From assembly GCA_025149285.1 (NCBI GenBank), contig CP102274.1, positions 1,751,501 through 1,815,500 of the forward strand: a stretch of DNA of 64,000 nucleotides. Reading direction: 5' to 3'. Below, one piece after another: positions 1-9,135 of this stretch. The stretch is from Hungatella hathewayi. Its GTDB lineage: Bacteria > Bacillota > Clostridia > Lachnospirales > Lachnospiraceae. A program made the translations under genes and the position numbers. The notes beneath the pieces are model-generated. The model saw only the letters and a list, made by a program, of their open reading frames with translations, searched no databases and was not told where the DNA came from. How positions within the stretch are numbered: position 1 is the stretch's first letter; the number at the start of each line of letters is the position of its first letter.

Positions 1-930
1 TGCGATTCCCACGATGAGGTAGGAGGCGGCGTGAGCCAGAAATCCGGTAAGACCCTTCGGCGTCTTCTCCTCAATGGGATGCAGGGCATTTAAGGAAAAT
101 GCATTTTTATTGGATACGTATTTCTGCGCCAGGAAGACCACGGTCGTGACGACGATGGCGATCACCGCAATCGCAGCAGCAAATCCGTCGTTGCCTCCCA
201 CCTCGTTGATGAATTCCGTATAGAGGACGACCGGGAACGTACGGTAGCCTTCGCCGATTAACATGGGGGTTCCGAAGTCTGCGAAGGAACGCATGAATAC
301 CAGAAGGGCCGCGGCCAGAAGCGTCGGCATGATCAACGGAATTACAACCTTGAAAAAGCATTTTAATCCGGAACAGCCCAGGTTGTTAGCCGCCTCCACC
401 AGTGAATTATCGATGTTTTTGAGAGCACCCTTCGCGTACAGAAATACCAGCGGGAACAGCTGCAGCGTCATGACAAGTACGATGCCGCCGAAGCCGTAGA
501 TATCCGGTATGTTGATTCCAATATTCCTGAAAAATGTAGTAATTACGCCGCTTCTGCCTAACAGAAGGATCCAGGAGTAGGCACCGATAAACGGAGCGGA
601 CATGGATGCCACGATGATTAATATGTTCAGCAGGGATTTTCCTTTAATCTTATAAACGGAAAAGATATAGGCCAGAGGGGTTCCGATTGCGATAGACAGC
701 ACCGTTGCCGCGATGGAGACCTTAAAGCTGTTGAACAGGGTATTAAAATAGTAACTTTTAGAAAAAAACTTGGTAAAGTTGGCCATGGAGAACTGGCCTG
801 TCTCACCGTCTATGACGGACTGCTGGATTAAGTGGGCCATAGGATAAATCAGAAACAGGGCATAGACTGCAATTGTACACAGCGTGATGATTCCCCATAT
901 GTCCAGCCGGAATTTGCTATTATCCTTCAT
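1..930 (-). CDS. ABC transporter permease, FbpB-like (C-terminus off window)
   Basis: Inner-membrane permease of a binding-protein-dependent importer. The 310 codons present begin with a short polar tail (MKDNSKFRLD) and a first membrane span (about residues 11-33), then several hydrophobic segments. The EAA loop that contacts the ATPase is visible near residue 179 (EAANNLG, then a hydrophobic IP turn). At the window edge a fresh hydrophobic stretch begins after a charged linker (about residues 290-310), so the protein probably continues into a second permease half, as in FbpB-type fused permeases; this is inference. The ATG lies inside the 3' end of the ATPase gene (11-nt overlap), indicating translational coupling. 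The substrate cannot be read from the sequence; iron(III), hexose phosphate or a polyamine are the usual choices for this family. Confidence 0.85.
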   Translation of the reverse strand, partial: MKDNSKFRLDIWGIITLCTIAVYALFLIYPMAHLIQQSVIDGETGQFSMANFTKFFSKSYYFNTLFNSFKVSIAATVLSIAIGTPLAYIFSVYKIKGKSLLNILIIVASMSAPFIGAYSWILLLGRSGVITTFFRNIGINIPDIYGFGGIVLVMTLQLFPLVFLYAKGALKNIDNSLVEAANNLGCSGLKCFFKVVIPLIMPTLLAAALLVFMRSFADFGTPMLIGEGYRTFPVVLYTEFINEVGGNDGFAAAIAVIAIVVTTVVFLAQKYVSNKNAFSLNALHPIEEKTPKGLTGFLAHAASYLIVGIA

Positions 931-2008
931 ATGCCTCACTCCTTACAAGATTTAAGCTGCCTTCTTTGTTAAAGACATTGATCTTATGCTTCTTCACCTG
1001 AAGAAGTACCCTCTGACCCGGCTTCAGCTCATCTTCGATGGAAGATTCCTCCACAATTTCCACGACTCCGTGTCCGTCATCCGTCTCCACAAAGTAGTGG
1101 GTATTTAAACCGAGATACGTATATTCCTTTACGACACCGGCGATTCCTTCCGTTCCCTCCGGCGAGATGACGAATTCCTCCGGACGTACGGAACATAGGA
1201 CCTCCTGCCTTCCCGCCTGTTTCAAACACTCCAGTTCCACCCGGTACCCGCTGCTGAAAATGATGGCGCCGTTTTCTACACGGGCGGGGATGATGTTGGT
1301 TCTGCCGATAAAGGTGGCTACAAAGACATTCTTTGGTCTCTGGTAAATATCCTTGGGAGTGCCGACGTGCTGAATGACGCCGTCCTTCATGACTGCGATG
1401 GTATCGCTGATGGCCATCGCCTCTTCCTGATCATGGGTAACGTAGACGGTGGTGATCCCCACATCCTTCTGGGTGTGGCGGATCACGCTTCTCATCTCCA
1501 GACGGAGCTTGGCGTCCAGATTCGATAACGGTTCATCCATCAGCAGAACATCCGGCGTGATGACTAACGCCCTGGCCAGCGCAACACGCTGCTGCTGGCC
1601 GCCGGAGAGCTGGTTGGGCATACGCTCCGCGTACTGCATTATCTGCATCAGATTTAAGTATTTATCTGTCTCAGTCTTAATCTTTTCTTTTTCGATCTTC
1701 CTGTTTTTCAACCCAAAAGCAACGTTGTCACGTACCGTCATGTTGGGGAATATGGCATAGTTCTGAAAAACCATGCCGATATTCCGCCTGCTGGGGTCCA
1801 TATCATTGATGCGGGTGTCGTTGAAATAGATATCGCCGCCCTCAATGGAATTGAATCCCGCGATCATACGAAGAAGTGTGGTCTTGCCGCAGCCCGAAGG
1901 CCCAAGGAGGGTAAAGAGTTCCCCGTCCCTGATGGTAGCATTTAAGTCCGGGATGACTGTGTTATTTCCATACTTCTTAACTGCGTCCTTAATCATTATC
2001 TTACTCAT
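920..2008 (-). CDS. ABC transporter ATP-binding protein (FbpC/PotA type)
   Basis: The 362-residue ATPase that powers the importer. All nucleotide-binding motifs are visible: Walker A GPSGCGKT (36-43), Q-loop FQN (81-83), signature LSGGQQQ (134-140), Walker B DVLLMDEP (153-160) and the H-loop VTHDQEEA with His192. The C-terminal roughly 120 residues form the TOBE/OB-type regulatory region typical of FbpC, PotA and MalK relatives, and total length fits the family. It lies 27 nt downstream of the receptor gene and overlaps the permease start, giving the order receptor-ATPase-permease on the minus strand. The ATPase class is secure; the substrate is not. Confidence 0.93.
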   Translation of the reverse strand: MSKIMIKDAVKKYGNNTVIPDLNATIRDGELFTLLGPSGCGKTTLLRMIAGFNSIEGGDIYFNDTRINDMDPSRRNIGMVFQNYAIFPNMTVRDNVAFGLKNRKIEKEKIKTETDKYLNLMQIMQYAERMPNQLSGGQQQRVALARALVITPDVLLMDEPLSNLDAKLRLEMRSVIRHTQKDVGITTVYVTHDQEEAMAISDTIAVMKDGVIQHVGTPKDIYQRPKNVFVATFIGRTNIIPARVENGAIIFSSGYRVELECLKQAGRQEVLCSVRPEEFVISPEGTEGIAGVVKEYTYLGLNTHYFVETDDGHGVVEIVEESSIEDELKPGQRVLLQVKKHKINVFNKEGSLNLVRSEAYEG

Positions 2009-2035
2009 CTTTATCCTCCGGCCCTCTCATTCTCT

Positions 2036-3142
2036 TTATTTGGCTGATTCAATGCTTGTGAAGATATCGGTATACTTGTTTACCAGTTCTTTTTTATGAG
2101 AACTTACGTATGGAATATCTTCTTCAATTACGTAGATGTCAGACATTGGCGTCATGAAATCACTGGTTTTTGCGTCTTTTAATACCGGACGGTTGGTCAG
2201 GGTCGTTCCCCAGATATTCTGAACTTCCTCGCTGATGATGAAGTCGATGAACAGCTTTGCATTATCCATGTTTTTGGCACCCTTTACGATGGTTGCGGAA
2301 GCCGGAAGATAAACGCTGCCTTCCTTCGGATAGATGATCTTCACGGGAGCGCCGTCTTTTACAAGCTGTGCACAGGGATCCTCGTAGGAAAGGCCTACCA
2401 GATACTCGCCGTCAGCGACTCCCTTGTAAACGCCTGAAGAGCTCTCGATGATCTTGCCGTCGATGTTGGTAAATAAATCTTCTACATATTTCCATGCCGC
2501 GTCATCTTCATATCCGCCCATAGCCAGCAGAATGTTGGTCAGCTGCGCAAAGGCGGAAGAGGAGTTGGCCGGATCGGCCGTAGCGATTTTGCCTTTTAAT
2601 TCCGGATTCAGCAGATCGGCATAGCCTTCGATCTTGATATCGCCGATTAAATCGGTGTTAACGATTAAGCAGCTGCCGTCGAGGACGTTGCCGGTGATGA
2701 AACCGCAGGTGTTCTTATAGGCATCCAGCACACCGGCGTCGTTGGGAGATACGTATGGTTCCCAGAGGTCTTCATTGTCAAAGGCCAGAGACCAGGAACC
2801 GCCGAAGAGTACGTCGGCATACGGATCATTTTTCTCAGACTGGATTCGTTTGACCAGTTCTCCGGTGCCGGCCTGGATCACTTCCACGTCAACGCCGTAT
2901 TTTTCTTCAAACAGCGGGATCGTCGCGTTCATCAGTCCTTCAGAGTTGGGAGAGTAAACCACTAACTTTCCGCCGCCCTTTTTTTCCTCAGACCCGGTTG
3001 CCTGGGTATCCCCTGACGCCTCGCTGCCGGCTTCCGTCTTCGGTGCCGCTGTTGTTGCCGGTACGGAAGAGGAAGAAGAACAGCCGGCCAGAGCGGCTGC
3101 CGTCATGGTGAGTGCCATTGTCACTGCAATTGTTTTTTTCAT
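2036..3142 (-). CDS. ABC transporter substrate-binding lipoprotein (AfuA/FbpA-like)
   Basis: Extracytoplasmic receptor of the importer, 368 residues. I place the start at 3142 because an AAAGGAGG ribosome site lies 8 nt upstream and the protein then opens with a lipoprotein signal peptide (MKKTIAVTMALTMTAAALAG-C). The open frame extends further upstream but without a ribosome site or sensible protein. After a Ser/Thr/Glu linker the mature domain begins LVVYSPNSEGLM and contains the conserved GxWSLAFDN, VNTDLIG and NRPVLKDA regions of the bacterial periplasmic-binding fold (SBP_bac_6/8-like). Relatives bind ferric iron or sugar phosphates; which applies here is unknown. The kinase/regulator pair just upstream suggests signal-dependent expression. 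Confidence 0.88.
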   Translation of the reverse strand: MKKTIAVTMALTMTAAALAGCSSSSSVPATTAAPKTEAGSEASGDTQATGSEEKKGGGKLVVYSPNSEGLMNATIPLFEEKYGVDVEVIQAGTGELVKRIQSEKNDPYADVLFGGSWSLAFDNEDLWEPYVSPNDAGVLDAYKNTCGFITGNVLDGSCLIVNTDLIGDIKIEGYADLLNPELKGKIATADPANSSSAFAQLTNILLAMGGYEDDAAWKYVEDLFTNIDGKIIESSSGVYKGVADGEYLVGLSYEDPCAQLVKDGAPVKIIYPKEGSVYLPASATIVKGAKNMDNAKLFIDFIISEEVQNIWGTTLTNRPVLKDAKTSDFMTPMSDIYVIEEDIPYVSSHKKELVNKYTDIFTSIESAK

Positions 3143-3228
3143 AGTAAATCCTCCTTTGATTGATGTTGATACCACTATCTTAGTAAAAATGCATAAAAGA
3201 TAATACCTGAATTTCCGAACAAACAGCA

Positions 3229-3266
3229 AAAATACCGAACACATCTGGCGATTTGTCCGGTATTTT
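3229..3266 (-). terminator. Rho-independent terminator after the response regulator
   Basis: Inverted arms AAAATACCG (3229-3237) and CGGTATTTT (3258-3266) form a stem that on the minus strand is followed by a T-rich run. It sits directly behind the response-regulator stop and ahead of the receptor gene, so the transporter probably has its own promoter in 3143-3228. Confidence 0.7.
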
Positions 3267-3273
3267 ACTTTCT

Positions 3274-4050
3274 TTATAGAATTTTTGAACGGTATTCCCT
3301 GGGGGAGCATCCCATATATTTTTTGAAGACATAGCTGAAATACTTGTAGTCCCCAATTCCGCATTTCCACCCGATATCGGAAATGGCGTTGTCCTCATCT
3401 GCCAGCATGGCCAGCGCCTTCTGGATTCGATACCGGTTTAAATACTCGATCACGGTAGTACCCAAAGCTTTCTGGAACCGCTGGTTTAAATAGCGTTCCG
3501 AGTAATGCAGCTCTTCCTCCAGATCAGCCAGCGCGATCTTCTGGTCGTAATTTCCGGCGATAAAATCCAGAATCCGGGCGGCAACCGGGTCCATACCGCT
3601 CATGGCGTCCGTCTCCGGAATCAAAACGGAATGCTTCAGTTTTTCCCGGTCCTCCATTTCCCGGCGCAGAATTCTGATGTTTTTAAGCTCTAAAGCGGCC
3701 CGTTCCAGAGCCTCCTTCATTTCCTCCATATCAAGGGGCTTGAGTACGTAGTAGGAAACGCCGTTTCGGATGGCTTCCCTGGCATACTCAAAATCTGAGT
3801 AGCCGGTCAGGATGATGGCGACGTAATCATAGGTGTCTTTCGTTCTGGCGATCATCTGGAGCCCATCCTCCACCGGCATGTTGATGTCGGTGATGACGAT
3901 GTCCGGGTTTCGTTCCGCAATCAGAGCGCCGCCTTCTTCCCCGTTTCGAGCCTCTCCGACGACACTGCAGTTAAATTCCTCCCACGGTACGGAGTTCCTG
4001 ATTCCTCTTCGGATGATGTCCTCATCCTCAACCAATATTACACTGTACAA
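3274..4050 (-). CDS. AraC-type response regulator (YesN-like)
   Basis: Cytoplasmic transcription regulator, 258 residues. The N-terminal receiver carries the acidic pair EDED, phospho-acceptor Asp55 (IVITD), Thr82 and Lys104 (YVLKPLD). The C-terminal part (about 155-256) is a two-helix-turn-helix AraC domain with the typical ISDIGWKCGIGDYKYFSYVFKK second helix region followed by GCSPREYR. The start is TTG at 4050, chosen because AAGGAGAGG precedes it at normal spacing; the frame overlaps the kinase stop by 13 nt, so the two are translationally coupled. It very likely controls the neighbouring ABC importer, by analogy with other YesMN pairs; the target is inferred from position only. Confidence 0.9.
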   Translation of the reverse strand: MYSVILVEDEDIIRRGIRNSVPWEEFNCSVVGEARNGEEGGALIAERNPDIVITDINMPVEDGLQMIARTKDTYDYVAIILTGYSDFEYAREAIRNGVSYYVLKPLDMEEMKEALERAALELKNIRILRREMEDREKLKHSVLIPETDAMSGMDPVAARILDFIAGNYDQKIALADLEEELHYSERYLNQRFQKALGTTVIEYLNRYRIQKALAMLADEDNAISDIGWKCGIGDYKYFSYVFKKYMGCSPREYRSKIL

Positions 4051-5750
4051 GTTGTCCTCTCCTTATTTTTTAATTTGATATCTACCCGGAAATACTCACC
4101 TTCCCGGCTGTCTATGGTCATCTCACTGTTATCCCCGTATTCCAGAACAATGCGCCGGGCCAGGTTCTGCAGACCGTTGTGCTCGGTTTTCAATTCCTCC
4201 GACCGCAGCATGGCGCGCAGCGTCTCCAGCGTCGCCCGGGGAACGCCCGGGCCGTTGTCCTCCACACTTAAATAGAGGTAATCCCCCTCACATCGGCCGC
4301 ATATGGTGACGCGGATTTCCATCCTTTTCTTAAAACCGTATTTGATGCTGTTCTCGATGAGAGGCTGCAAAAGAAGCTTCGGAACGTCGTATCTCATACA
4401 TTCGCCGGCAATGGCGGTCTCACAGAGGAAACGGTCGCCGAACCGGGTTTTCTGGATATAGAGATAATCTTCGATATACCTCATATCCTCCTGCAGTAAT
4501 ACATCCTGCTTCGTGTTATTGATGCTGTAGCGCAGAATGTGAGTGAATTTTTCTATGAGGTGCGCGGCTTTGTCTGGCTCTGACATGATCAGGTATTTGA
4601 TGGTGTCCAGCGTATTATAGATAAAGTGCGGGTTGATCTGCGTCTGCAAGTTGCTGATCTCGATCATGCTGTTTAAACGGATCAAATCGGTGTTGCGCGT
4701 GTTCAGTTCGTTGATGCTCTTTACCATACGGTTGATCTGACTGGCAATCTCCTCGAATTCGTCTCCGGTATGAATCTCAATGATATGGCTGCTGTCACCA
4801 TGGCGTATAATTCTCATCTCATCGGCCAGTATGCCGACCGACCGCGCATTTTTCTCCGCCATGAGTTTGGACAGCTTTTGAGTCATGATAAACCAGATGA
4901 CTCCCAGAAAGACGATGGTCAGAATACCGATGGCCAGGTAAAGTACATTTTTCGGATAATAGATGAAGGAATAGATCGTAACGCCTTCATCCTTTAAAAA
5001 GTGGGACGAAAGCAGATACCGGTTTCCATGGAGGAAGACCAGGCGCTGCTGTTCTTCATTCCGGAATTTATTGGTATTCCGTTCCGGGAGAAACCCCTCG
5101 CGGGAGCAGAAAATAATATCCCCGTTTGCCGTAGTGATGATGCTGTCGTACTGGTAATTGGAAAACAGCCTGGCCCAGTCATGGCCGTTTAAATACGCGC
5201 CTGCGAACCCTATGAGCTGGCCGTCACGGTAAAGCGGCCTGGAAAAGACGTATTCCGAGGTATCTCCGGTAAAATAGTACACTGTGTGATAGAGGCCCGG
5301 CCCGTTTTTCACGGTATTGTCGCAGACGATTCCGTTAAATGCGATCCGGTGCAGGTTCATGTCATCGTTTCCGTAGCTGGTATAGACGATATTATGGTTG
5401 CTGTCCGTAAGAATTAGGTTTAAGCGTATCGGACTGTCGACGTTGTACTTGCTTAAGGAGTAGCGCACCTCGCTCCCGTCTGTCCGGTTCTCAATGCACC
5501 GTGTAAAAATGGAGTCGTTTTCCGCATCATTCAAATACGTATCCGTGGCATGGTAGGCTGTTTGAAAGGTGCTGGTAAGAAATTCAATATGTTCCTGAAC
5601 ATTAAATCTCGTGTTTAAGTAATTGATGCCGAATATTGCTGCCGAAAAAAAGATGCATCCGATAAAAACCAGGAAAACGATATTCCTGGTTGCCGCTTTT
5701 TCCAGCTGCTTTTGAAATATGGTCTGTTCCCGTGTCTGTTTATATGCCAT
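4038..5750 (-). CDS. Sensor histidine kinase (YesM-like)
   Basis: Membrane sensor kinase of 570 residues. It has an N-terminal transmembrane helix (about 25-45), an extracellular sensing region of about 220 residues, a second helix (about 275-295, LAIGILTIVFLGVIWFIM), a HAMP-like linker, the His_kinase domain with QINPHFIYNTLD (phospho-acceptor His375) and a C-terminal HATPase with the N-box LLLQPLIENSIKYGF and G-box VEDNGPGVP. The extracellular part is dCache-like in size and pattern. It is the first gene of the minus-strand cluster and diverges from the rhamnose operon. Its ligand is unknown; since the paired regulator abuts an importer, the imported solute is a reasonable candidate. Confidence 0.9.
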   Translation of the reverse strand: MAYKQTREQTIFQKQLEKAATRNIVFLVFIGCIFFSAAIFGINYLNTRFNVQEHIEFLTSTFQTAYHATDTYLNDAENDSIFTRCIENRTDGSEVRYSLSKYNVDSPIRLNLILTDSNHNIVYTSYGNDDMNLHRIAFNGIVCDNTVKNGPGLYHTVYYFTGDTSEYVFSRPLYRDGQLIGFAGAYLNGHDWARLFSNYQYDSIITTANGDIIFCSREGFLPERNTNKFRNEEQQRLVFLHGNRYLLSSHFLKDEGVTIYSFIYYPKNVLYLAIGILTIVFLGVIWFIMTQKLSKLMAEKNARSVGILADEMRIIRHGDSSHIIEIHTGDEFEEIASQINRMVKSINELNTRNTDLIRLNSMIEISNLQTQINPHFIYNTLDTIKYLIMSEPDKAAHLIEKFTHILRYSINNTKQDVLLQEDMRYIEDYLYIQKTRFGDRFLCETAIAGECMRYDVPKLLLQPLIENSIKYGFKKRMEIRVTICGRCEGDYLYLSVEDNGPGVPRATLETLRAMLRSEELKTEHNGLQNLARRIVLEYGDNSEMTIDSREGEYFRVDIKLKNKERTTCTV

Positions 5751-5919
5751 GGCGGTCTCCCATCAAAAGGCCTGCGGAGTTTAATCCGCAGACAGATATC
5801 TCTATATGCAGTATAGCACAAGACTGCAAATAAGGACATATTTTTTAATAAACCGAGACCTTTTTTTCTGTCCGGCAATTCGATAAAATATGATTAGAAA
5901 ATATCGGAGGGTGATACAA

Positions 5920-7353
5920 ATGGAGAACTATTACCTCGCAGTGGATATCGGCGCCTCCAGCGGACGCCATATCCTCGGTACAGTGAAGGACGGAATCATC
6001 AGTCTGGAAGAGATCTACCGTTTTGAAAACGGTATGAAGAAAAAGAACGGCCATCTCTGCTGGGATGTGGAATCCCTGTTTCATGAAATTAAGATGGGGA
6101 TGAAGCAGTGCGCAGTGCTGGGAAAGATTCCATGCAGCATGGGAATTGACACATGGGCGGTGGATTTTGTCCTGTTGGACGGAGAAGGCCGGATTCTGGG
6201 AGACGCGGTCGGCTACCGGGATGACAGAACGAAGGGAATGGATGAAAAGGTATATGAAACCATTTCTCCGGAAGCCCTGTATGAGAGAACAGGAATTCAG
6301 AAGCAGATTTTCAATACCATCTATCAGCTGATGGCGGTGAAGGAGGAGAGACCGGAAGAGCTTGCCGGCGCAGAGTCCATGCTGATGATTCCGGATTACT
6401 TTCATTATCTGCTGACCGGAGTGAAGAAACAGGAATATACCAATGCGACGACGACCCAGCTGGTCAGTCCGGTGACGAAAACATGGAATTATGAGCTGAT
6501 TGCGCGTTTGGGATATCCTGAGAAACTGTTTACAGAGCTGTCCATGCCGGGAACCGTGGTGGGAACGCTGTCGAAAGAGGTGGAGGACGAGGTTGGCTTT
6601 ACCTGCGAGGTGGTGCTTCCGGCAACTCATGACACAGGATCGGCGGTAATGGCCGTACCGGTACCGGAGAATGCCTCCGGAAACAGCAGTGATGCGGACG
6701 GCGGCCTGTTATACATAAGCTCCGGTACCTGGTCTCTGATGGGAACGGAATTAACAGAGGCAGACTGTTCTGCAGAAAGCCGAACGGCCAATCTGACCAA
6801 TGAAGGCGGTTATGAGTATCGTTTCCGTTATTTAAAGAACATCATGGGGCTGTGGATGATCCAGTCCGTGAAAAAGGAACTGGCGGCAGCCGGAGAGACG
6901 TATTCCTTTGCAGAGCTTTGCCGCATGGCTTCTGAGGAAACCATACAATCTATTGTGCCCTGCAACGACGACGTATTTCTTGCGCCGGAGAGTATGACGG
7001 AAGCGATAAAAGAGTATTTAAGAAAATCCGGTCAGGAAGTACCAGAGACGGCCGGCGCGCTGGCCGCAGTCATCTACAACAGCCTGGCTCAGTGCTATAA
7101 GGAGACCGTGGAGGAACTGGAAGCCATCACAGGCAGAACGTATCAGGCCGTGAACATTGTGGGCGGCGGTTCCAATGCAGACTACTTAAACCGGCTGACT
7201 GCAGGGGCTACAGGAAAAACCGTATATGCGGGTCCTGGCGAGGCAACCGCTGTCGGGAACCTTCTGGCACAGATGATTCAGGCCGGTGAATTTAAGGGAC
7301 TTCAGGAAGCAAGAGCGGCAGTTTACCGCTCGTTTGAGATCAGTACCTATTAA
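5920..7353 (+). CDS. rhaB: Rhamnulokinase
   Basis: Phosphorylates L-rhamnulose to L-rhamnulose-1-phosphate with ATP. The 477-residue FGGY-family kinase begins YYLAVDIGASSGRH, the phosphate-binding loop of the first actin-like domain, and has the substrate region IDTWAVDFVLLD, the family hallmark PATHDTGSAV and SSGTWSLMG, and the adenosine site NIVGGGSNADYLNRLTA near residue 410. I start at 5920, behind CGGAGGG; a longer in-frame ATG at 5890 has no ribosome site. It is first in the plus-strand rha cluster, 19 nt ahead of rhaM. Length and motifs match RhaB; confusion with fuculokinase is unlikely given the rha neighbours. Confidence 0.95.
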   Translation: MENYYLAVDIGASSGRHILGTVKDGIISLEEIYRFENGMKKKNGHLCWDVESLFHEIKMGMKQCAVLGKIPCSMGIDTWAVDFVLLDGEGRILGDAVGYRDDRTKGMDEKVYETISPEALYERTGIQKQIFNTIYQLMAVKEERPEELAGAESMLMIPDYFHYLLTGVKKQEYTNATTTQLVSPVTKTWNYELIARLGYPEKLFTELSMPGTVVGTLSKEVEDEVGFTCEVVLPATHDTGSAVMAVPVPENASGNSSDADGGLLYISSGTWSLMGTELTEADCSAESRTANLTNEGGYEYRFRYLKNIMGLWMIQSVKKELAAAGETYSFAELCRMASEETIQSIVPCNDDVFLAPESMTEAIKEYLRKSGQEVPETAGALAAVIYNSLAQCYKETVEELEAITGRTYQAVNIVGGGSNADYLNRLTAGATGKTVYAGPGEATAVGNLLAQMIQAGEFKGLQEARAAVYRSFEISTY

Positions 7354-7372
7354 AATAGCGGAGGATTGAAGG

Positions 7373-7687
7373 ATGATACATAAATCGTTTAAAATGCATC
7401 TGTATGAAGGCATGGCAGAAGAGTACGAGAGACGGCACAACCTGCTCTGGCCGGAGATGAAGGATATGATTCATGAGTACGGCGGCCATAATTACTCTAT
7501 CTTTCTGGACAGCGAGACGAATGTGCTTTACGGCTACATCGAGATTGAAGATGAAGATAAATGGGCGGAATCAGCCGACACGGCCATCAACCGCAAATGG
7601 TGGGATTATATGGCCGATATCATGGACACCAACCCGGACAACAGCCCGGTGAGCGTGGATCTAAAGCCGGTATTCCACCTGGACTGA
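7373..7687 (+). CDS. rhaM: L-rhamnose mutarotase
   Basis: Interconverts the alpha and beta anomers of L-rhamnose so that the isomerase receives its preferred form. The 104-residue protein has the family length and the characteristic sequence YERRHNLLWPEM with the catalytic-site His, YSIFLD, LYGYIEIED, and the C-terminal RKWWDYMADIM and D-L-K-PVFHLD regions. A GGAGG site lies 10 nt ahead of the ATG. It sits between rhaB and rhaA, the common arrangement in Firmicutes. Confidence 0.94.
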   Translation: MIHKSFKMHLYEGMAEEYERRHNLLWPEMKDMIHEYGGHNYSIFLDSETNVLYGYIEIEDEDKWAESADTAINRKWWDYMADIMDTNPDNSPVSVDLKPVFHLD

Positions 7688-7722
7688 CCAGAGAGGATGC
7701 GGCCGGCAGCGGGCTGACAGGA

Positions 7723-7755
7723 AAATCAGAATAACTGGGAAATCAGAATAACTGG
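7723..7755 (+). repeat. Tandem 17-bp repeat in the rhaM-rhaA spacer
   Basis: The 16-mer AAATCAGAATAACTGG occurs at 7723-7738 and again at 7740-7755. It lies in the 108-nt gap before rhaA, upstream of that gene's AAGGAG site. A related string, ATAACTGGGA, recurs at about 9072 in the rhaA-rhaD gap. Confidence 0.8.
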
Positions 7756-7795
7756 AAGATGATAATAGAAAAGCAGGAAAAAGGAGAATAACACC

Positions 7796-9046
7796 ATGAC
7801 AGTAAAAGAAAGATACGAAGCCGCAAAAGAAATCTACCGGGCAGCCGGTGTGGATACGGACGCAGCGCTGGAGGCGCTGAAGAATATTCCCGTTTCCATG
7901 CACTGCTGGCAGGGAGATGACGTAATCGGATTTGACGGCGCGGGCGCCCTTTCCGGCGGAATCCAGGCGACAGGAAACTATCCGGGGCGTGCAAGAACGC
8001 CGGAGGAACTGATGTCAGATATGGACAAGGCGCTTAGCCTGATTCCGGGAACGCACAGAATCAACCTTCATGCCAGCTACGCCGTGTTCGAAGATGGCGA
8101 GTGGGCGGACAGAGACAAGCTGGAGCCGAAGCATTTTGCAAAGTGGGTGGAATTTGCTAAGGAAAGGGGTCTCGGCATCGATTTTAATCCGACCTTATTC
8201 TCTCATGTAAAAGCTGAGAATGCCACGTTATCCAGTGAGGTTCCCGAGATCCGCAGATTCTGGATCGACCATGTAAAGGCCTGTATCCGTATTTCCGAGT
8301 ATTTCGCACAGGAACTGGGAACTCCGTGTACCATGAACATCTGGATTCCTGACGGCTTCAAGGATATTCCTGCGGACCGCACGGCTCCGAGAGCGAGACT
8401 GAAGGATTCCCTGGATCAGATCCTTTCCATCGATTACGACAAGTCTAAGGTATATGTGGCGGTTGAATCCAAGGTGTTCGGGATCGGTATGGAAAGCTGT
8501 ACCGTAGGTTCCCATGAATTCTATATGAATTACGCTTCCAAGAATGATATTTTATGCCTGCTGGACAGCGGTCATTACCATCCGACAGAGGTGGTATCCG
8601 ACAAGATTTCTTCCATGCTTCTGTTCTTTGACAAGGTGGCTCTTCATGTGACGAGACCGGTGCGCTGGGACAGCGACCACGTAGTATTGTTTGACGACGA
8701 GACGAGAGAGATCGCCAAGGAAATCGTCCGCGGCGGCGCAGACCGCGTCTTACTGGCCCTCGATTTCTTCGATGCCAGCATCAACCGCATCAGCGCCTGG
8801 GTAGTGGGCATGCGCAATATGCAGAAAGCGCTGTTAAACGCACTGCTTCTTCCGAACGGTAAGATGGCGGAGCTTCAGAATGAAAGAAAGTTCACGGAGC
8901 TGATGATGCTTTCCGAGGAGATGAAGACCTATCCGTTAGGCGACGTGTGGGATTACTTCTGTGAGCAGAACGGTGCTCCTGTTAAAGAGGCGTGGTTTGA
9001 GGAAGTAAAGAGATATGAGGCCGACGTTCTGGCGAAGAGAAGCTAA
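7796..9046 (+). CDS. rhaA: L-rhamnose isomerase
   Basis: Converts L-rhamnose to L-rhamnulose. The 416 residues match the family length and show its features: MHCWQGDDV near the N-terminus, [11 protein letters not shown], the metal-ligand stretch [22 protein letters not shown] and [12 protein letters not shown]. These aspartates and histidines form the two-metal (usually manganese) centre of the TIM-barrel. An AAGGAG site precedes the ATG. Third gene of the rha cluster. Confidence 0.96.
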   Translation: MTVKERYEAAKEIYRAAGVDTDAALEALKNIPVSMHCWQGDDVIGFDGAGALSGGIQATGNYPGRARTPEELMSDMDKALSLIPGTHRINLHASYAVFEDGEWADRDKLEPKHFAKWVEFAKERGLGIDFNPTLFSHVKAENATLSSEVPEIRRFWIDHVKACIRISEYFAQELGTPCTMNIWIPDGFKDIPADRTAPRARLKDSLDQILSIDYDKSKVYVAVESKVFGIGMESCTVGSHEFYMNYASKNDILCLLDSGHYHPTEVVSDKISSMLLFFDKVALHVTRPVRWDSDHVVLFDDETREIAKEIVRGGADRVLLALDFFDASINRISAWVVGMRNMQKALLNALLLPNGKMAELQNERKFTELMMLSEEMKTYPLGDVWDYFCEQNGAPVKEAWFEEVKRYEADVLAKRS

Positions 9047-9092
9047 GTACGGCAGTGGTTATGGAATAGAAGATAACTGGGATAAAAAGAAT

Positions 9093-9122
9093 AAGAACAG
9101 AAAGAACAAGAACAGAAAGAAC
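9093..9122 (+). repeat. Tandem 15-bp purine-rich repeat before rhaD
   Basis: AAGAACAGAAAGAAC is repeated perfectly at 9093-9107 and 9108-9122, just upstream of the rhaD start. No strong Shine-Dalgarno sequence is seen between it and the ATG (only AGGTG at 9123-9127), so the purine tract may help ribosome loading; that is inference. Confidence 0.8.
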
Positions 9123-9135
9123 AGGTGTATATAAA

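Noticed and set aside
5772..5791. CTGCGGA/TCCGCAG hairpin between the kinase and rhaB as a terminator
   Set aside because: It lies in the leader of the kinase gene and has no T tract on either strand.
5845..6630. 261-codon frame antisense to rhaB
   Set aside because: Fully overlaps a well-supported enzyme gene, and its His/Arg/Leu-rich sequence is typical of an antisense frame.
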